Assembly (NCBI GenBank): GCA_019914945.1
Contig: CM034099.1
Coordinates: forward strand, 19,680,704-19,744,703
Source of the DNA: Typha latifolia
Taxonomy: Eukaryota; Streptophyta; Magnoliopsida; Poales; Typhaceae
Reading direction: 5' to 3'
DNA: 64,000 nucleotides
How positions within the stretch are numbered: position 1 is the first letter of the stretch; each line of letters begins with the position of its first letter. Made by a program: the position numbers and the translations under genes. The notes under the pieces were generated by a model. It worked only from the letters and a program-made list of their open reading frames with translations, searched no databases and was not told where the DNA came from. Shown here in pieces: positions 10,901-22,503 of this stretch.

Positions 10901-11791
10901 ATGGGATCCTTAATAGGCCATGTAGCTCCTGGCTTTGGCTTCCTTCTAATTGGCTTATGGCACCTCTTTAACCACGTCAAGCTCCACTCTCAAAAGCCCA
11001 ACTCCTACGTCGCAACGCCATGGTTTCCCTCTCCTGTTATAAGGCATCTCGAGCTTCTGCTGATAATCTTCGGAAGCCTCGCTTCCATCCTCATGGAGCT
11101 CATCATCGGCCCCGCAGCCCACCAACCGTTCGATACGGACGGTACCATCCCGACCGTCCATCTCCACAACTTCGAGCACGCTGCCATCTCGCAAACTTTC
11201 CTAATCTGCGCCTGCTTGGGCATGCTCCTCGATCGCGTCGATGCCAACAAAGAGCGCCACGCCATGACCCAGCTCCTCGGCTCCGTCGCCTTCTTGCAGG
11301 AGTTTCTCATGTTCCACCTCCACTCCACTGATCACGTGGGCATTGAGGGCCAGTACCATTGGCTTTTGCAGACCGTTATATTCGTCTCTCTGGCTACGAG
11401 TCTCATCAGTATCCCTCTGCCCAAGAGCTACGTAGTATTCTTCGTGAGGTCTGTGAGCATAGTTTTCCAAGGCGTTTGGTTCATCTTGATGGGGTGCATG
11501 CTCTGGACTCCCAGTTTGGTCCCAAAAAATTGCTTCTTGACCGAGGAGGAGGGGCGTTCTGTGGTTCATTGCCACAGTGAGGAGGCTCTAAGCCGAGCTA
11601 AATCGCTTGCTAATCTACTGTTTAGTTGGTGCTTGACAGCCATGGTTGTGTTCTCTGTGTTGGTCTACTTGTATTTGAACAAGTTGTACCCTGAGGAGCC
11701 AGAGTACACTCCATTGGTGAAAACAGACGAGGAAGAGGAGAGCATGGAGGCACAAAAGCTTGGGATTAAGTCACAGAGCTTGTTCAAATGA
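10901..11791 (+). CDS. DUF716 (TMEM45-like) multi-pass membrane protein, copy 3
   Basis: A single-exon gene of 296 residues starting MGSLIGHVAPGFGFLLIGLW. It has the same conserved blocks as its paralogs: IGPAAHQPFDTDGTIP, MFHLHSTDHVGIEGQYHWLL and WTPSLVPKNCF, about seven hydrophobic segments, then an acidic tail. It differs from copies 2 and 4 in having an extra residue in the loop DANKERHAMTQ and a short end KSQSLFK. Just beyond its stop the DNA still resembles the REGLK tail of copies 1 and 2 but out of frame, so the tail was lost. The start is supported by conservation and by the leader and TATA-like sequence upstream. Biochemical function unknown. Confidence 0.93.
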   Translation: MGSLIGHVAPGFGFLLIGLWHLFNHVKLHSQKPNSYVATPWFPSPVIRHLELLLIIFGSLASILMELIIGPAAHQPFDTDGTIPTVHLHNFEHAAISQTFLICACLGMLLDRVDANKERHAMTQLLGSVAFLQEFLMFHLHSTDHVGIEGQYHWLLQTVIFVSLATSLISIPLPKSYVVFFVRSVSIVFQGVWFILMGCMLWTPSLVPKNCFLTEEEGRSVVHCHSEEALSRAKSLANLLFSWCLTAMVVFSVLVYLYLNKLYPEEPEYTPLVKTDEEEESMEAQKLGIKSQSLFK

Positions 11792-12037
11792 GATCTGATG
11801 AAGAACCGAATCTTAGTTTTCTTTAGAGTGTGATTTACTGTTCGTATCTAGGGGTGGAGTTTATGTCAAACAGTTATGTTTCCTTTCTCAGCTATGTGCC
11901 AGATTATTTTCTATGTTGTAATGAATCCCCTGCACGGGTTTTCCTTAAAATATTCTGAAATAGGAATCATCAGTATATGTCTTGCTACCAAAAATAGCAC
12001 TGGAAACTAAATGTTAGGTAAAACGACTTATCAATCT

Positions 12038-12039
<2 letters not shown>

Positions 12040-12075
<36 letters not shown>
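12040..12075. repeat. TA microsatellite
   Basis: About 18 uninterrupted TA units. Similar shorter runs lie at 4885-4910, 18858-18883 and 51126-51142. Confidence 0.9.
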
Positions 12076-12077
<2 letters not shown>

Positions 12078-13049
12078 ATTCTCCCAAAAACAGATTACAG
12101 TGAACTCCAAACATGCACATATAACGCTACAGTAAAAAATTCTTTTAAATATCAAATCATTAGAAAAAAATAATTCAAATTCATATATCATATATGTATG
12201 TATAATTAATTTAGAAATTGGGTTTTAGTCCAGACATCAAGGTGAAACTTATTGTCTTAGCCTCAGTTTATTTATAGAATAAAGATAGAATAAGTATAAC
12301 TATTCTAAATTTTAATACCAAAAATAGAGAACTAATACTAGTATAAGTTTTATTATAATGTTTAGTTTAATACTAGCATAAGGAGTAATAATTTATATTT
12401 AATGTGACATACACTTGATATTACAATATTGAAGAATAATAAAATTATATTTAGAATTGATGATGTTTTAAATCAAATGAAGAAAATACCCTTTAAGTAT
12501 ATGTTAAAGTGGTAGTAAGAAATAGTATTTTTCTAAATTTTTTTTATTTTTTTATTAAAACTGTAAATTGTAAATATTCTATATATTCATACTAAAAATA
12601 GATAAATAACTATGCACCATAGAGTAATACAGAGTTATAAGTCCGCATTGTAGGATAATACGGGATTATAAACTCGCACTCTATAAAAAAAATAATTACA
12701 TTTTAGAAGATATAAATAGACATAGGTGATTATAATCATATTCTATAAGTGAACAAGGATTATGCTTGAGATGAAAAAAGAACCAAAAACTAGCTTCCAA
12801 ATCTACACCGGGAAGTGCCTGTTTTTGGGTTGCTTGGCCTACCTCATAACTAAAGCGGAAGGGGGCAAACGGTATAGTTAGGTCATCTAGAAGGCAAGCT
12901 ATCATTTGATCTTTTAGCAATCAGATGAGTACAATCATTATTACTTTTAGAACAAATTATTTTTTCATTATTCGCATAAAACTCCAGAACTAAAAAAAAA
13001 AGAATTATAAAAAAAAACCATATAAAATATTAACTTAATGAAGATGAGT

Positions 13050-13302
13050 ATATATGATATCGAGGTCAAAACTAACTACTAAACTTATGGGGGCGTTAGT
13101 AATATACAGGTGTATTACTGTGACCTAAGTTAAAAAAAACTAAATCAATGTTCTTGAAAATTAATCACGTGAAGTACATGTGCAGTCCAACAAAACACAC
13201 CGGCATTTCGTGGATGTCTTTTCGATACATCGTGGATTGTGCAATCTTTTTTTTGTAGCGATATATATTAAAAAAAACAAATAGCGACACTGACGACTTC
13301 CA
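13050..13302. repeat. Duplicated upstream block (copy 2 of 2)
   Basis: Counterpart of 8500-8727. It now lies about 4 kb before DUF716 copy 4 because the inverted-repeat element, the receptor-kinase relic and other DNA came in between. Confidence 0.6.
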
Positions 13303-13465
13303 GACCATTTATTGTTGTAATGCTGATAGATTCCCATCTGTTACTTCACAAGGCTGAAAGATTCCCATCTACTACTTCACGTGACTATTTTTTAATTTCT
13401 GCTCTGTTCACCTCAATATTCCAATTTCATCAATCCTATCATTATATTTCTCTATTATAAAATAA

Positions 13466-15005
13466 AGTTATTATACTATTAAAAAACTATAAATATTTGC
13501 ATCAAAAATTTACTTAGTTTTTAATTTTATGAGGGAGGGTCATTTTCGATTTATCCGGAGGTTTTTTTCTTATTTTTTTCAACTTTATTCTTTTATTATT
13601 TAATAACTTATTAAATATTGATTAGGCACTATAATAAAAATTGAAATAACTCTAATAATCTTTTTTTTTTCATCTTCTTACTTCATATGCTGTTTTTTTT
13701 TCTTTTTCTTCTCCTACTTCTTTTGTTGCTGCCCGTTATATTTAACTAGTGTATAGAAAATATATAGAAAAATAATAAAAATTACTAAAAAAATAATAAA
13801 AATTATTATTATATTTATAAAAATTATTAATATATTTTTTCTTCTACTTTTTCTTTCTTTTCTATTGTTTCTTCTTCTTTTTCTTTTATCTCTTAATCAT
13901 TCTTTTCTTATACAATTCTTTATAATTGCTCTTTAAGTAATAAAATAAGAGATTAATAAAAAATAGTTGCGAGATAATTAGGATTAGTTAAATAACAAAA
14001 AATTATGATTATTATTTCTATGTAAATTCCAACGGTGAAGTAAATAAATTATACAATGTAAAGAAAAAAATAATAATGAAAGTTATTAAACATAAATAAA
14101 AGTTATTATTATATTTACAAAAATTATTAATATATTTCCTTTTTCTTCTTCTTCTTCTTAATCTACAACTAGTTCTTCTTCTTTTACTTATATCTCCTAA
14201 TCGCTATTTATTTTTCTCTATATAAGTTTATTTAATCACTCTTTAATTAATAAAATAAGAGATTAATTAGAAATAATAGTGAGATAATTATAATTAGTTA
14301 AATAATAAATGTATGACTTTATATGATTATTATTTGTTCTACGTAAATTATAACAATGAAGTTTATAAATTCTGCAATGTATAAGAAAAATCAAGTTATT
14401 ATATTTACGAAGGTTGTTTATATGTTTTCTCCTTCTTCTCAATCTCTTTCTATTACTTAATTGATCTCTTTTTTTGCACAAGTCCATCTAATTACTTTTT
14501 AATTAATAAAGTAGAAGATTAATCGGAGATAGTTGTGAGATAATTAGGTAATCGTCTCTTATCTCACCACTAACTACGATTTAGATAGATTTGTATAGTA
14601 AAAAGAGAGAATAATTAAGGGATAGAAGTAGACTAAGAAGAAAAAAACATACTAATAATTTCACAAATATAATAACAAACTTTCGTTGTTTTTTCTACTC
14701 TTTCTGTACACTACGTAAATATAAAGAGAAGTAGGAGCAGAAGAAGAAAAAGAAGAAAAAATTATAATAATAAATAACAGCAACATATGAAGAAAAAGAT
14801 GAAAAAAAATTGTGTGGAGTTATTTCTTTCTCTTATAGTGTTCTATCAATATTTAATAAGACACTAAATAGCAAAAGGATAAAATTAGAATAAATTAATG
14901 TCAAGTGCAAGAAAAACTGAAAACAACTATGCCTCGCAAAATTGAAAACCAAGTAGATTTTTTTGTGCAAATAACTCAAAATTTTATGAGAACCTCTGGA
15001 ACGTT
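13466..15005. mobile_element. Fold-back type element with long diverged inverted arms
   Basis: The left arm (about 13485-13740) contains ATTTGCATCAAAAATTTACT, TTAATAACTTATTAAATATT, TTCATATGCTG and TCTCCTACTTCTTTTG. The right arm (about 14700-15000), read in reverse complement, has the same landmarks in the same order (ATTTGCACAAAAAAATCTAC, TCTTATTAAATATTGATAGA, TTCATATGTTGCTG, CTCCTACTTCTC). Between the arms are repeated units of about 270-300 bp, each with a CTTCTTC tract, a TTAATNAATAAAATAAGAG stretch and GAGATAATTA. No coding capacity. Arm identity is well below perfect, so it is old. Superfamily cannot be told; a Mutator-like or MITE-like origin is possible. Confidence 0.6.
13850..14560. 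repeat. Internal tandem repeats of about 270-300 bp
   Basis: Three imperfect units, each carrying a TTCTTCTTC tract, TATCTC(T/C)TAATC, a stretch like TAATAAAATAAGAGATTAAT, and (G/T)GAGATAATTA. They start near 13860, 14160 and 14430, inside the inverted-repeat element. Confidence 0.55.
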
Positions 15006-15394
15006 AATCTTTCATTACAATATTCTCTCTAAATTTTAAATTTAAATAAAATGACAAACAGGATAAACTATTATACTCATGATAAACATAACACCTCATC
15101 AATTTAACCACTAAACGTCTCATTTTTTAACACAACAAGAGCAAGCAGCAAGGAGGCGCGAGAGTACCCAACTACCCTCAACTAACTTATAAGTTTATTA
15201 ACCCTAACAAGACGACTTTGCTACAACTCCCTTGATATATATATATATTTTTTGTTAGGATTCAACCATTCAAATATTATATTCTTTTCTATTATTCAAG
15301 TTCTCTATATAAATACCGCAATGAAGTTAGCTCTAAAGCACTGAAGCATTCAAACACATTTTCCTACTTTGACAGCTGGCAATAGCGGCTCTCC

Positions 15395-15960
15395 TCCTCG
15401 TCACCTCTCGCTCTCCTTTTCCCTTCGACGTCGTCGTCGTCGTCAGATCTCGAATCCACGGACGAGATCGGCCTCCTCTCCATCAAGCGCTCCGTCTCCC
15501 TTGATCCCTATGCCCTCCTCTCAAATTGGGATCACGCCACCACCGCCCACTGACCACTGCGATAGCGCGGTGTCGCCTGCGCAGACTCCAGCCGGTGGGT
15601 GACGTCAATCAATCTCACGACTGGTTGCGTTTCTGGGACCCTCCCTTCCAACCTCAGCAATTTGACAGAGCTCCGTTATCATACAATGCTTTCCCCACCG
15701 AGATCCTGGTCGTTGCTCTCGGAAACCTTTCCCATTTGGAAGTGCTCGAACTGTAAGGCAATCACTTCTCGGTGGAATCCATGGACTTGTCCTTGAACCA
15801 CTTCTCCACTGTAATCAACATTAGTTCTTCTGCCCTCTGTCGATTTCTTGCTCAATCTGAAGCTTTCTAGCAATCTTTTGATTGGTTGGATTCTACCTCA
15901 GATTGGAAAATGTGATCAAAGTATGTCTGTTGCTAAATGACAATTGATTTAATGGACCAC
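15395..15960 (+). pseudogene. LRR receptor-like kinase relic (5' ectodomain)
   Basis: Fragments in shifting frames spell the start of an LRR receptor kinase: DEIGLLSIKRSVSLDPYALL followed by SNWD (an LRRNT_2 domain), then DHCD, RGVAC and WVTSINLTTGCVSGTLPSNL, SNLTELRY, LGNLSHLEVLEL and later IPQIGKCD-like and LLLND-like pieces. The order matches receptors such as the RPK2 type. An in-frame TGA, several frameshifts, missing repeats and the absence of transmembrane and kinase regions show that it is dead. About 100 bases before it is an AT-rich stretch with no clear promoter. Which LRR-RLK subfamily it came from is a guess. Confidence 0.65.
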
Positions 15961-17294
15961 TTTTTGGTAGCTTCTTTGGATTTTATTAGGTTGGGAGAGG
16001 TTTTGATGTTAATTTATTATTTATGAATCAGAAAGTATCGACAGAAAGGAACGGAGGGAGAAAGGAAAGGAAGGGAAGGATGGACAACTAAGAGTTAATG
16101 GAGAGCTAAGGGTTGGAGTGAGCGAGAGAATGGGAGGGAAGAGAAGCAAAGTGGAAGGGTATTTTGGTTCGTTCCTCTCGAACCAAAATAAAATTTGATG
16201 ATGTTTCCCTTCGAAACGAAGTCATTTTGGCCAACATTAACATGAGTGCCACATAATCTAAGATATCCATAAAGCAGACAATAAATATACTAATGAAAAC
16301 ATGACATTGAAATAAATTGAAAGATCAGGAGGGGACATTATAATGAAAAATAAGTTTGGGAGTCTTTGTAAAAATCGAATATAATTTAAGGAGTGTATGT
16401 ATAGTTAACTCTGTCAAATAAAATGTGTCACATAATTAATTTTAAAACCTTTAAAATTTACTTTATTTTCAGTTATAAGAGGTTTCCGAGACAGAGTAAA
16501 AGATAGTTTTATAGTTTAGAGAGTTTATGTTTATAACAACAATAAAAAGAAGAAAGGCATATAAAATTGAGTGATAATTTAGTATCTTGGTATAATTATC
16601 TAAAAAAATATATATGATTTGAAGTGGCGGAGATGCTCAGGTCTTCTCTCGTGGGTTTGCTTCGTGGCCTCTTTTAGTCTTTCTTTTGTGTCGAGAAAAT
16701 GCATTATAGCTTGGAAGACCTTATTTAGCGATCTTTTTATCACCTTGCTTATTTCGGTGGTAGCAAAATTTATTAAATAAATATAAATATGACTCTTTTA
16801 TTAAATATAAACATGACCGCTCATTAATTAAATAGGCTCTACACAGTCATTAGGTGATATAAGCTATTTGAATCGATATAAATCATATGATATTAAACAA
16901 ATTTATTCATTTTATAAATAAAATTTTATAACATGATAAATGGATTATTTAGTTATAAACAAATTATCATGACATCTAGGATTGATGGATTGAGTTATAA
17001 ACATATTAAACGAAGTGAGATAATAAATGCAAACATAATCCATTATAATCTAGTTAGGCGATCTAACTCATTTATATGCTATGATGAGTTCTTTTCGATA
17101 TGAAATAGACGCATGTTGTAACCTATATGATATGGTTCCTGGTACGGTGGTTGTACGCGCTGGAAGGCTTTAAATAAAGTAGGACTGATGTATTCTGGTT
17201 CTTCTCATTGGGCTGACGAGCTTTTGTACAACTTCACTTCAGTTACGCCGGCCCGTTAAATAACTAAGTTGGGCCCATTAATTACTTCGCCTTC
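15961..17294. other. Intergenic spacer, AT-rich
   Basis: No gene recognised. A short purine-rich patch (GGAAAGGAAGGGAAGG) lies near 16060. The last 100 bases contain GCCGGCCCGTTAAATAA and a GGGCCCATTAATT block, likely the proximal promoter of DUF716 copy 4. Confidence 0.5.
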
Positions 17295-17300
17295 TATAAA
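17295..17300 (+). promoter_or_regulatory. Probable TATA box of DUF716 copy 4
   Basis: TATAAA followed by a very C-rich leader, about 122 bases before the ATG at 17422. Confidence 0.55.
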
Positions 17301-17421
17301 TTCCCCCTCCCCAGGCCCCAACCCCAACCCCTCCTAACTCCTATTCCTACCTCATTCCATCCCGTCTCATCTCTCACCACCTTTTCCCCTTAACAACCCC
17401 AATCAAACTGAATTATAAGCA

Positions 17422-18288
17422 ATGGGATCTTTGATAGGCCATGTAGCACCTGGCTTTGGCTTCCTACTAATTGGCTTATGGCACCTCTTTAACCACGTCA
17501 AGCTCTACTCTCTCAAGCCCAGCTCCTACGTCGCACCGCCATGGTTCCCCTCTCCTCTACTGAGGCACCTCGAGCTTCTGCTAATAATCGTTGGAACCCT
17601 TGTTTCCATCTCCATGGAGCTCGTCATCGGCCCCGCAGCCCACCAACCGTTCGACACGGACGGCACCATCCCCTCCAACCATCTCCGCAACTTCGAGCAC
17701 GCTTCCATCTCGCTAACTTTCCTCATCTACGCCTCCTTCGCCATCCTCTTCGATCGCGCCAATGCCAAGAAGCGTGACGCCATGACCCAGATCCTCGGCG
17801 CCGTCGCCTTCTCGCAGGAGCTCCTCATGTTCCACCTCCACTCCACTGACCACATGGGCGTCGAGGGCCAGTACCATTGGCTTCTACAGAGTGTTATATT
17901 CGTCTCCCTGACTACGACTCTTGTCGGTATTCCTCTGCCCAAGAGCTTCATAGCAGCCTTCGTGCGGTCTGTGAGCATAATTTTCCAAGGCGTCTGGTTC
18001 GTCGTGACGGGGTACATGCTCTGGACTCCGAGTTTGATCCCCAAAAATTGCTTCTTGAACGACGAGGATGGGCATTATGTGGTTCGTTGCCATAGTGAGG
18101 AGGCTCTAAGCCGAGCTAAATCGCTTGCTAATCTACTGTTTAGTTGGTGCCTGGCTGTCATGGTTGTGTTCTCTATGCTGGTCTACTTGCACTTGAACAA
18201 GCTGTACCCTGAGGAGCCAGAGTATACTCCATTGGTGAAAACAGAGGAGGATGAGGACTTGGTGGCACAAAAGCTTGGGGACTCATAG
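17422..18288 (+). CDS. DUF716 (TMEM45-like) multi-pass membrane protein, copy 4
   Basis: A single-exon gene of 288 residues starting MGSLIGHVAPGFGFLLIGLW. It carries all family blocks (IGPAAHQPFDTDGTIP, LMFHLHSTDHMGVEGQYHWL, WTPSLIPKNCF) and about seven hydrophobic segments. It is the nearest relative of copy 2 in coding sequence and in 3' flank. Its tail stops early, right after KLGDS: at the position where copy 2 goes on to the REGLK tail, this copy has TAG. GC-rich third positions contrast sharply with the surrounding AT-rich DNA, as in the paralogs. Function unknown; family membership is firm. Confidence 0.93.
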   Translation: MGSLIGHVAPGFGFLLIGLWHLFNHVKLYSLKPSSYVAPPWFPSPLLRHLELLLIIVGTLVSISMELVIGPAAHQPFDTDGTIPSNHLRNFEHASISLTFLIYASFAILFDRANAKKRDAMTQILGAVAFSQELLMFHLHSTDHMGVEGQYHWLLQSVIFVSLTTTLVGIPLPKSFIAAFVRSVSIIFQGVWFVVTGYMLWTPSLIPKNCFLNDEDGHYVVRCHSEEALSRAKSLANLLFSWCLAVMVVFSMLVYLHLNKLYPEEPEYTPLVKTEEDEDLVAQKLGDS

Positions 18289-20854
18289 ATCTCTTTATTC
18301 CTATATATCAGTGGGGGCTTTAAGCCTATATAGAGCTTTGTGTTTCGTAACAGGATTTGTCTGGTTTCCTTTTAAACATATATTGGCCTTTATTAATTGG
18401 AATGTTTGGTAAGTGGGTCTGTTACTTTTATAGCTGTGATAAATAAGACTACGATTGCAAGTTTATGTGAATCTAAATGACCAAGGAGGCGTTTATTTAT
18501 ACATGGATATGAGTCTTAATTAGGATCATCCTGCAATCCCTTTTGCTAGTGGTTAAGCCTAATATTCAAATTTTAAATGCGATCAACTTGTTTACTGCAC
18601 AGAGTTGGTATTGTGGTTTCGAATATAAAGGAGATTATTCATTCCTATCTTAATTTCCAAGGTAGATGTAAAAATTTGTGTTAGTTCCGAGTCGTTTTAT
18701 ACTTTTATAAACGTTACACTACTTGGGCAAGTTCACAGAAATTTTGGAACTGGAGGGCGTTGATGTTGGTGTATATTTATTTTTAGCATTCTTTAGTCGA
18801 TAGTTAATTTCTTGTCATTTCAAAGCAATTCCAGTGGGCCACTGGACCTCACTTAAAATATATATATATATATATATATATATTTAAAATCGATCACGTC
18901 TCTTAATTAGCACAGATTGGCCTTGATAATCTCGTTTAGACGCTGAGTAATTTCCTCGTGATTCCCTATTAGTTAGGTCTCTATCACAACGGCTTATGTT
19001 CACATCAATGACGTATATTGATTGGCTTAAAGATTCTGGACACTTTGATCATTGTGAACAAATCTAAAGATTTGGATGACCATAGTAAGTGTTGCCTTGA
19101 ATCGGCTTCTTGTTTGAGCTACGTCGAACAAGTTGTAATCAAATAGAAAAACAGGGTGCACTAAATCATACGGATTAACTAGAAAATAGTACTCCATTTC
19201 ATGATAAACTAAAGTTGATATATATATATACATATTGTTGGTTTGATTATTTAACAATTTAAACAAACGTATTTAATATATTACAATAACTATTCTTTTT
19301 TTTAGAGATCACGAAATATAACGATTATTATTTTCTAACAATATATATTAAGGTATAGTGGGATATACATTATATTATCTAATATCTGTTCAAATAAGAG
19401 CTGCACAGGAAGGAACATATAAAACGAACTCTTAATCTCTCCTCTAATACCATTGTAATCTAGACGTTGGCCTTTTTCTACTGCATCTAAGTCTCTTTCT
19501 TTTCATCGTGATGACTACCTCGAGATGCTTTGATTCGGATCGAATTGTTATCCAAAACATTGCTTCTACGTAGTCATTGGATCCGTTTGGATGTCACTAC
19601 TCACTACATTAGCTTCCATAAGCTACAACGAACCGCTATCGTAATAGTTTCCGTGCATGGGATTACTTTTCGAATGAAATAGCTAAGAAATATTCTTTAG
19701 TGTTAATCTCGTGCATGATAGTACTGACAAAGATTTAATGCTTTAGTGACACGAAAGGCCTATAAACTTTTTATTTAAAAGATAAATTATATATAATCTA
19801 GATTAGATAACTATATTAGAACGGATCCAAATCATATACTGCATGCAAATATGATACTAATATAAAAAATTTAGCAAGGAATTTAGATATCCACCATGAG
19901 GTCCATGAGGACTCTCTAACTGTCAGCTTTTAAGGCCATTTAATAGGTATGATATAGTTGGGATTAGTAGGAAGTTCGTGGGTGAAATTTGTTTAAATTT
20001 TCTTAATGTACGTTACAATCTTGGGCTACGGCTCAGGATTATTGGGTCAATCCTTTTGGGGGATTCTGGACCTCTAGAGTAAATTATATCCAATGCCGAG
20101 TTATCTTGCGTAAACTTCACTGTGGACTAAATCTCTTCCTCGAAAAGTTAAAAACAGAGTACAAATAGAAAGATTTAAATTTAAATGGGAAGGATTTGAA
20201 ACAAGGGGTGGTCTAGGTGAAACTAATAATATCTTCATAAGTAAAGCATTTAAATTAGTATATTCGAATGAAGTTATAATATTCATGTCAAATGACAAAC
20301 GAATCTAAAAAATAAAACCTAACTCAGTAAAATATGGATTTAGGTAGATAATATTCTTTCGGAAACAAAATTCGATTATTAGAAAGAAATGAGAGGAAAG
20401 AAGAAAGAAAAGAAAAGTATTAGGGACAATACATAAACGAATCCATGCTTATGCTTATAAGAGAGAGCATTTAGAGTAAATCTCAGTAAAAGATTTGCTG
20501 CCATGTTTTTTAACCGCCTTTATATTCGAAACTTGGCATGTATTAAGTTCTCATAAGAAAACGTCACGAACGATAGGGCATCGTCCACCTTAATTTTGTT
20601 ATCTTCCTCCTCTTCTAAATAGAATAATTATAAATTATTGTAAACTAAATATTATTAAAGCTAATAATAATATCAAATAAAAAAATTTATGTTGAAAATA
20701 TTATGAGTAAATAATAATTAATCACCCCAGCTAACCACAAATTAGAGAAAATAAGAGACAAATTTTAGATATTTAACAATGTGTTTCGTTCTCTCTCCTC
20801 TTGCTACAAAACTCTCTCTTAAAATACCTAAAATCCAACATAAAACCTAAACAT
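18289..20854. other. Intergenic spacer after DUF716 copy 4
   Basis: First part is duplication block B. From 19754 to 20854 the sequence is AT-rich with no recognised gene. Confidence 0.5.
18340..19753. repeat. Segmental duplication block B (3' flank of DUF716 copy 4)
   Basis: Counterpart of 2922-6026, shorter because about 2 kb present after copy 2 is missing here. Conserved landmarks include ATAAATAAGA near 18440 (ATAAATAAGATTATAATTGC near 3023), AGCAATTCCAGTGG near 18824, and GCATGATAGTACTGACAA at 19712. Confidence 0.7.
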
Positions 20855-20960
20855 ATAAGATTCAGCTATTAGGCTACAATGATCTACTAGTAATTGGGCT
20901 TAACTTATTCTTCCATTTTCCAACTACAGTCATGCCGGCCCGTTAATTACGTCACCGTAG
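20855..20960 (+). promoter_or_regulatory. Orphan DUF716-type promoter block without a gene
   Basis: Contains ATAAGATTCAGCTATTAGG, as before copy 3 (ATAAGATTCAGCTATTAGA at 10576), then a TTGGGCTTA stretch, ACTACAGT and GCCGGCCCGTTAATTA, as before copy 4. No DUF716 frame follows in the next 1.7 kb up to the PAL gene. It is best read as the leftover of a further array member whose coding part was deleted. Confidence 0.55.
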
Positions 20961-22380
20961 TTAAGTTATAATTAAACACTCATTTGAGTTATGTCGAGCG
21001 TCATTTAAGTAATTTCATGTCGTGATCAAAGAAAGCCAAGATAGCCGAGCCAAACCGAGTCAAGAGGTTGAGGTTATGAGCGTAGTGGTAGGGCCAAACT
21101 GATTAAATAGGATAAAGTCATATTACTTAATTTAATCCGTACAATCTTTGGACACTAACTCATTTAATTAATTTAAAAAGATCAGTGAGTTAGTGCTACA
21201 TTTACATATATAACCTGATAAAATAAAAAAAAAACATATAATTTTTTGTTCTTTTAAGTTTTTAGTGAGAATTTGTTAAAATATTTCTACCAAAAAATGA
21301 GGAGCAGCACGTGTTAGAATATAAAATAACTTATAGCCCCCCTCCTTAGCAAAAAAAAAAAAATATTAAAATGAGTAGAGCCGCTATTAAACAAAGCAAG
21401 CAAATAGTAGTTGGTAGTCTTATAGATGACATATTTTGGTGTTGAATTATGTTAAGTACCCACTAATGTTATACTTAATTGGACCATTTCCACTCACAGA
21501 TTTCTATAGTTCAAGGCCACATTGAATTAGGTTCGGCCCACTCATTAGGTGAAGATTGGGTCAAGGAGTGGGTGGGATCGTTCCGTCCTTTTCTACGTTA
21601 TCCGAAAACTCTAGGAATCTTTCAAAGCAACGTGGTTGATGACTCGATGTTGATATGGGCGTCTTCTTTATTTATGAATAATATGACCATTGACTAGTGA
21701 ATCCCCACGGTTGATGCTCTTTGTTAGGTCATTTGGTAGAGGGAGTCAATTATACAAGGTTCATTCCCTTGCTCCTCCTTCTAATTACATTAAGATCTTC
21801 TAATTTATTGCCTATTTTTTATACACACACACTCTCTCTCATTCTATATATTATTATTATGGTATACATTGATTTCTTAGATTGTGAGAAAAATCTTTTT
21901 ATTTTAAGAGTGTTAATAGGAAATATTAAAAATACTACTTTATCATTATCTTTTCTTTATTTCTTTCCTTTTAAACCTGTAAACAATCATATGACACTAG
22001 CATATTATTTTATAATATTAGATGTAGTTATCCTTATTATTTATAGCTCCACCACTCTTGGTCCTATGCAATATTTTCTTGTTGCTTTCTCGTTATTATT
22101 TTCCCACGTGTAATTTAGACACGTCCTATTATTTCTATACATATTTTTCTTTCCTTATAGATTATGAGGAAGGATAGGCTATTCAAATATCTATAGAAAA
22201 ATGAAACCCATGAAAGTCCTTCCTATTCCTCAATTTTATTTTTACATCCTTTACTTTTTCTGTAATTCAAAAATAATAAAGGATGTAAAGTAAAAATGCA
22301 TTGCGGGATGTGTCAGGCTACCGGGCTCGTTCCGAGCAATTGGCATGCTTGTCACTGGAGAGTCGAGGCTCCTTAACCAC
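20961..22380. other. Intergenic spacer upstream of PAL
   Basis: AT-rich with no recognised gene. Short open frames at 21479-21697 and 21721-22113 show no protein-family character. A perfect 13-bp inverted repeat lies at 22241-22289. Confidence 0.45.
22241..22289. repeat. Short hairpin-forming inverted repeat
   Basis: TTTACATCCTTTA at 22241-22253 and its exact reverse complement at 22277-22289, 23 bases apart. It may be the remains of a small MITE in the PAL upstream region. Confidence 0.6.
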
Positions 22381-22389
22381 AAGTCCTCC

Positions 22390-22396
22390 ACCAACC
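22390..22396 (+). promoter_or_regulatory. AC-II element (distal) of the PAL promoter
   Basis: ACCAACC, the AC-II type site bound by R2R3-MYB regulators of phenylpropanoid genes, about 310 bases before the PAL ATG. Confidence 0.55.
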
Positions 22397-22503
22397 CCCA
22401 CCAAATCCACGATCCCCTCCAATATTGACCAGATTGTTGACCCAATAACGCTTCTCCAACTTTTGGATCTCCTGTCTGGCCAATCAGCAGGAACGGTTTT
22501 CCC

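Larger units (their letters stand above)
11792..13465. other. Intergenic spacer, strongly AT-rich
   Basis: No gene recognised. It contains a TA run at 12040-12075 and the duplicated block 13050-13302. The 3' flank of this DUF716 copy does not resemble those of copies 2 and 4. Confidence 0.5.
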
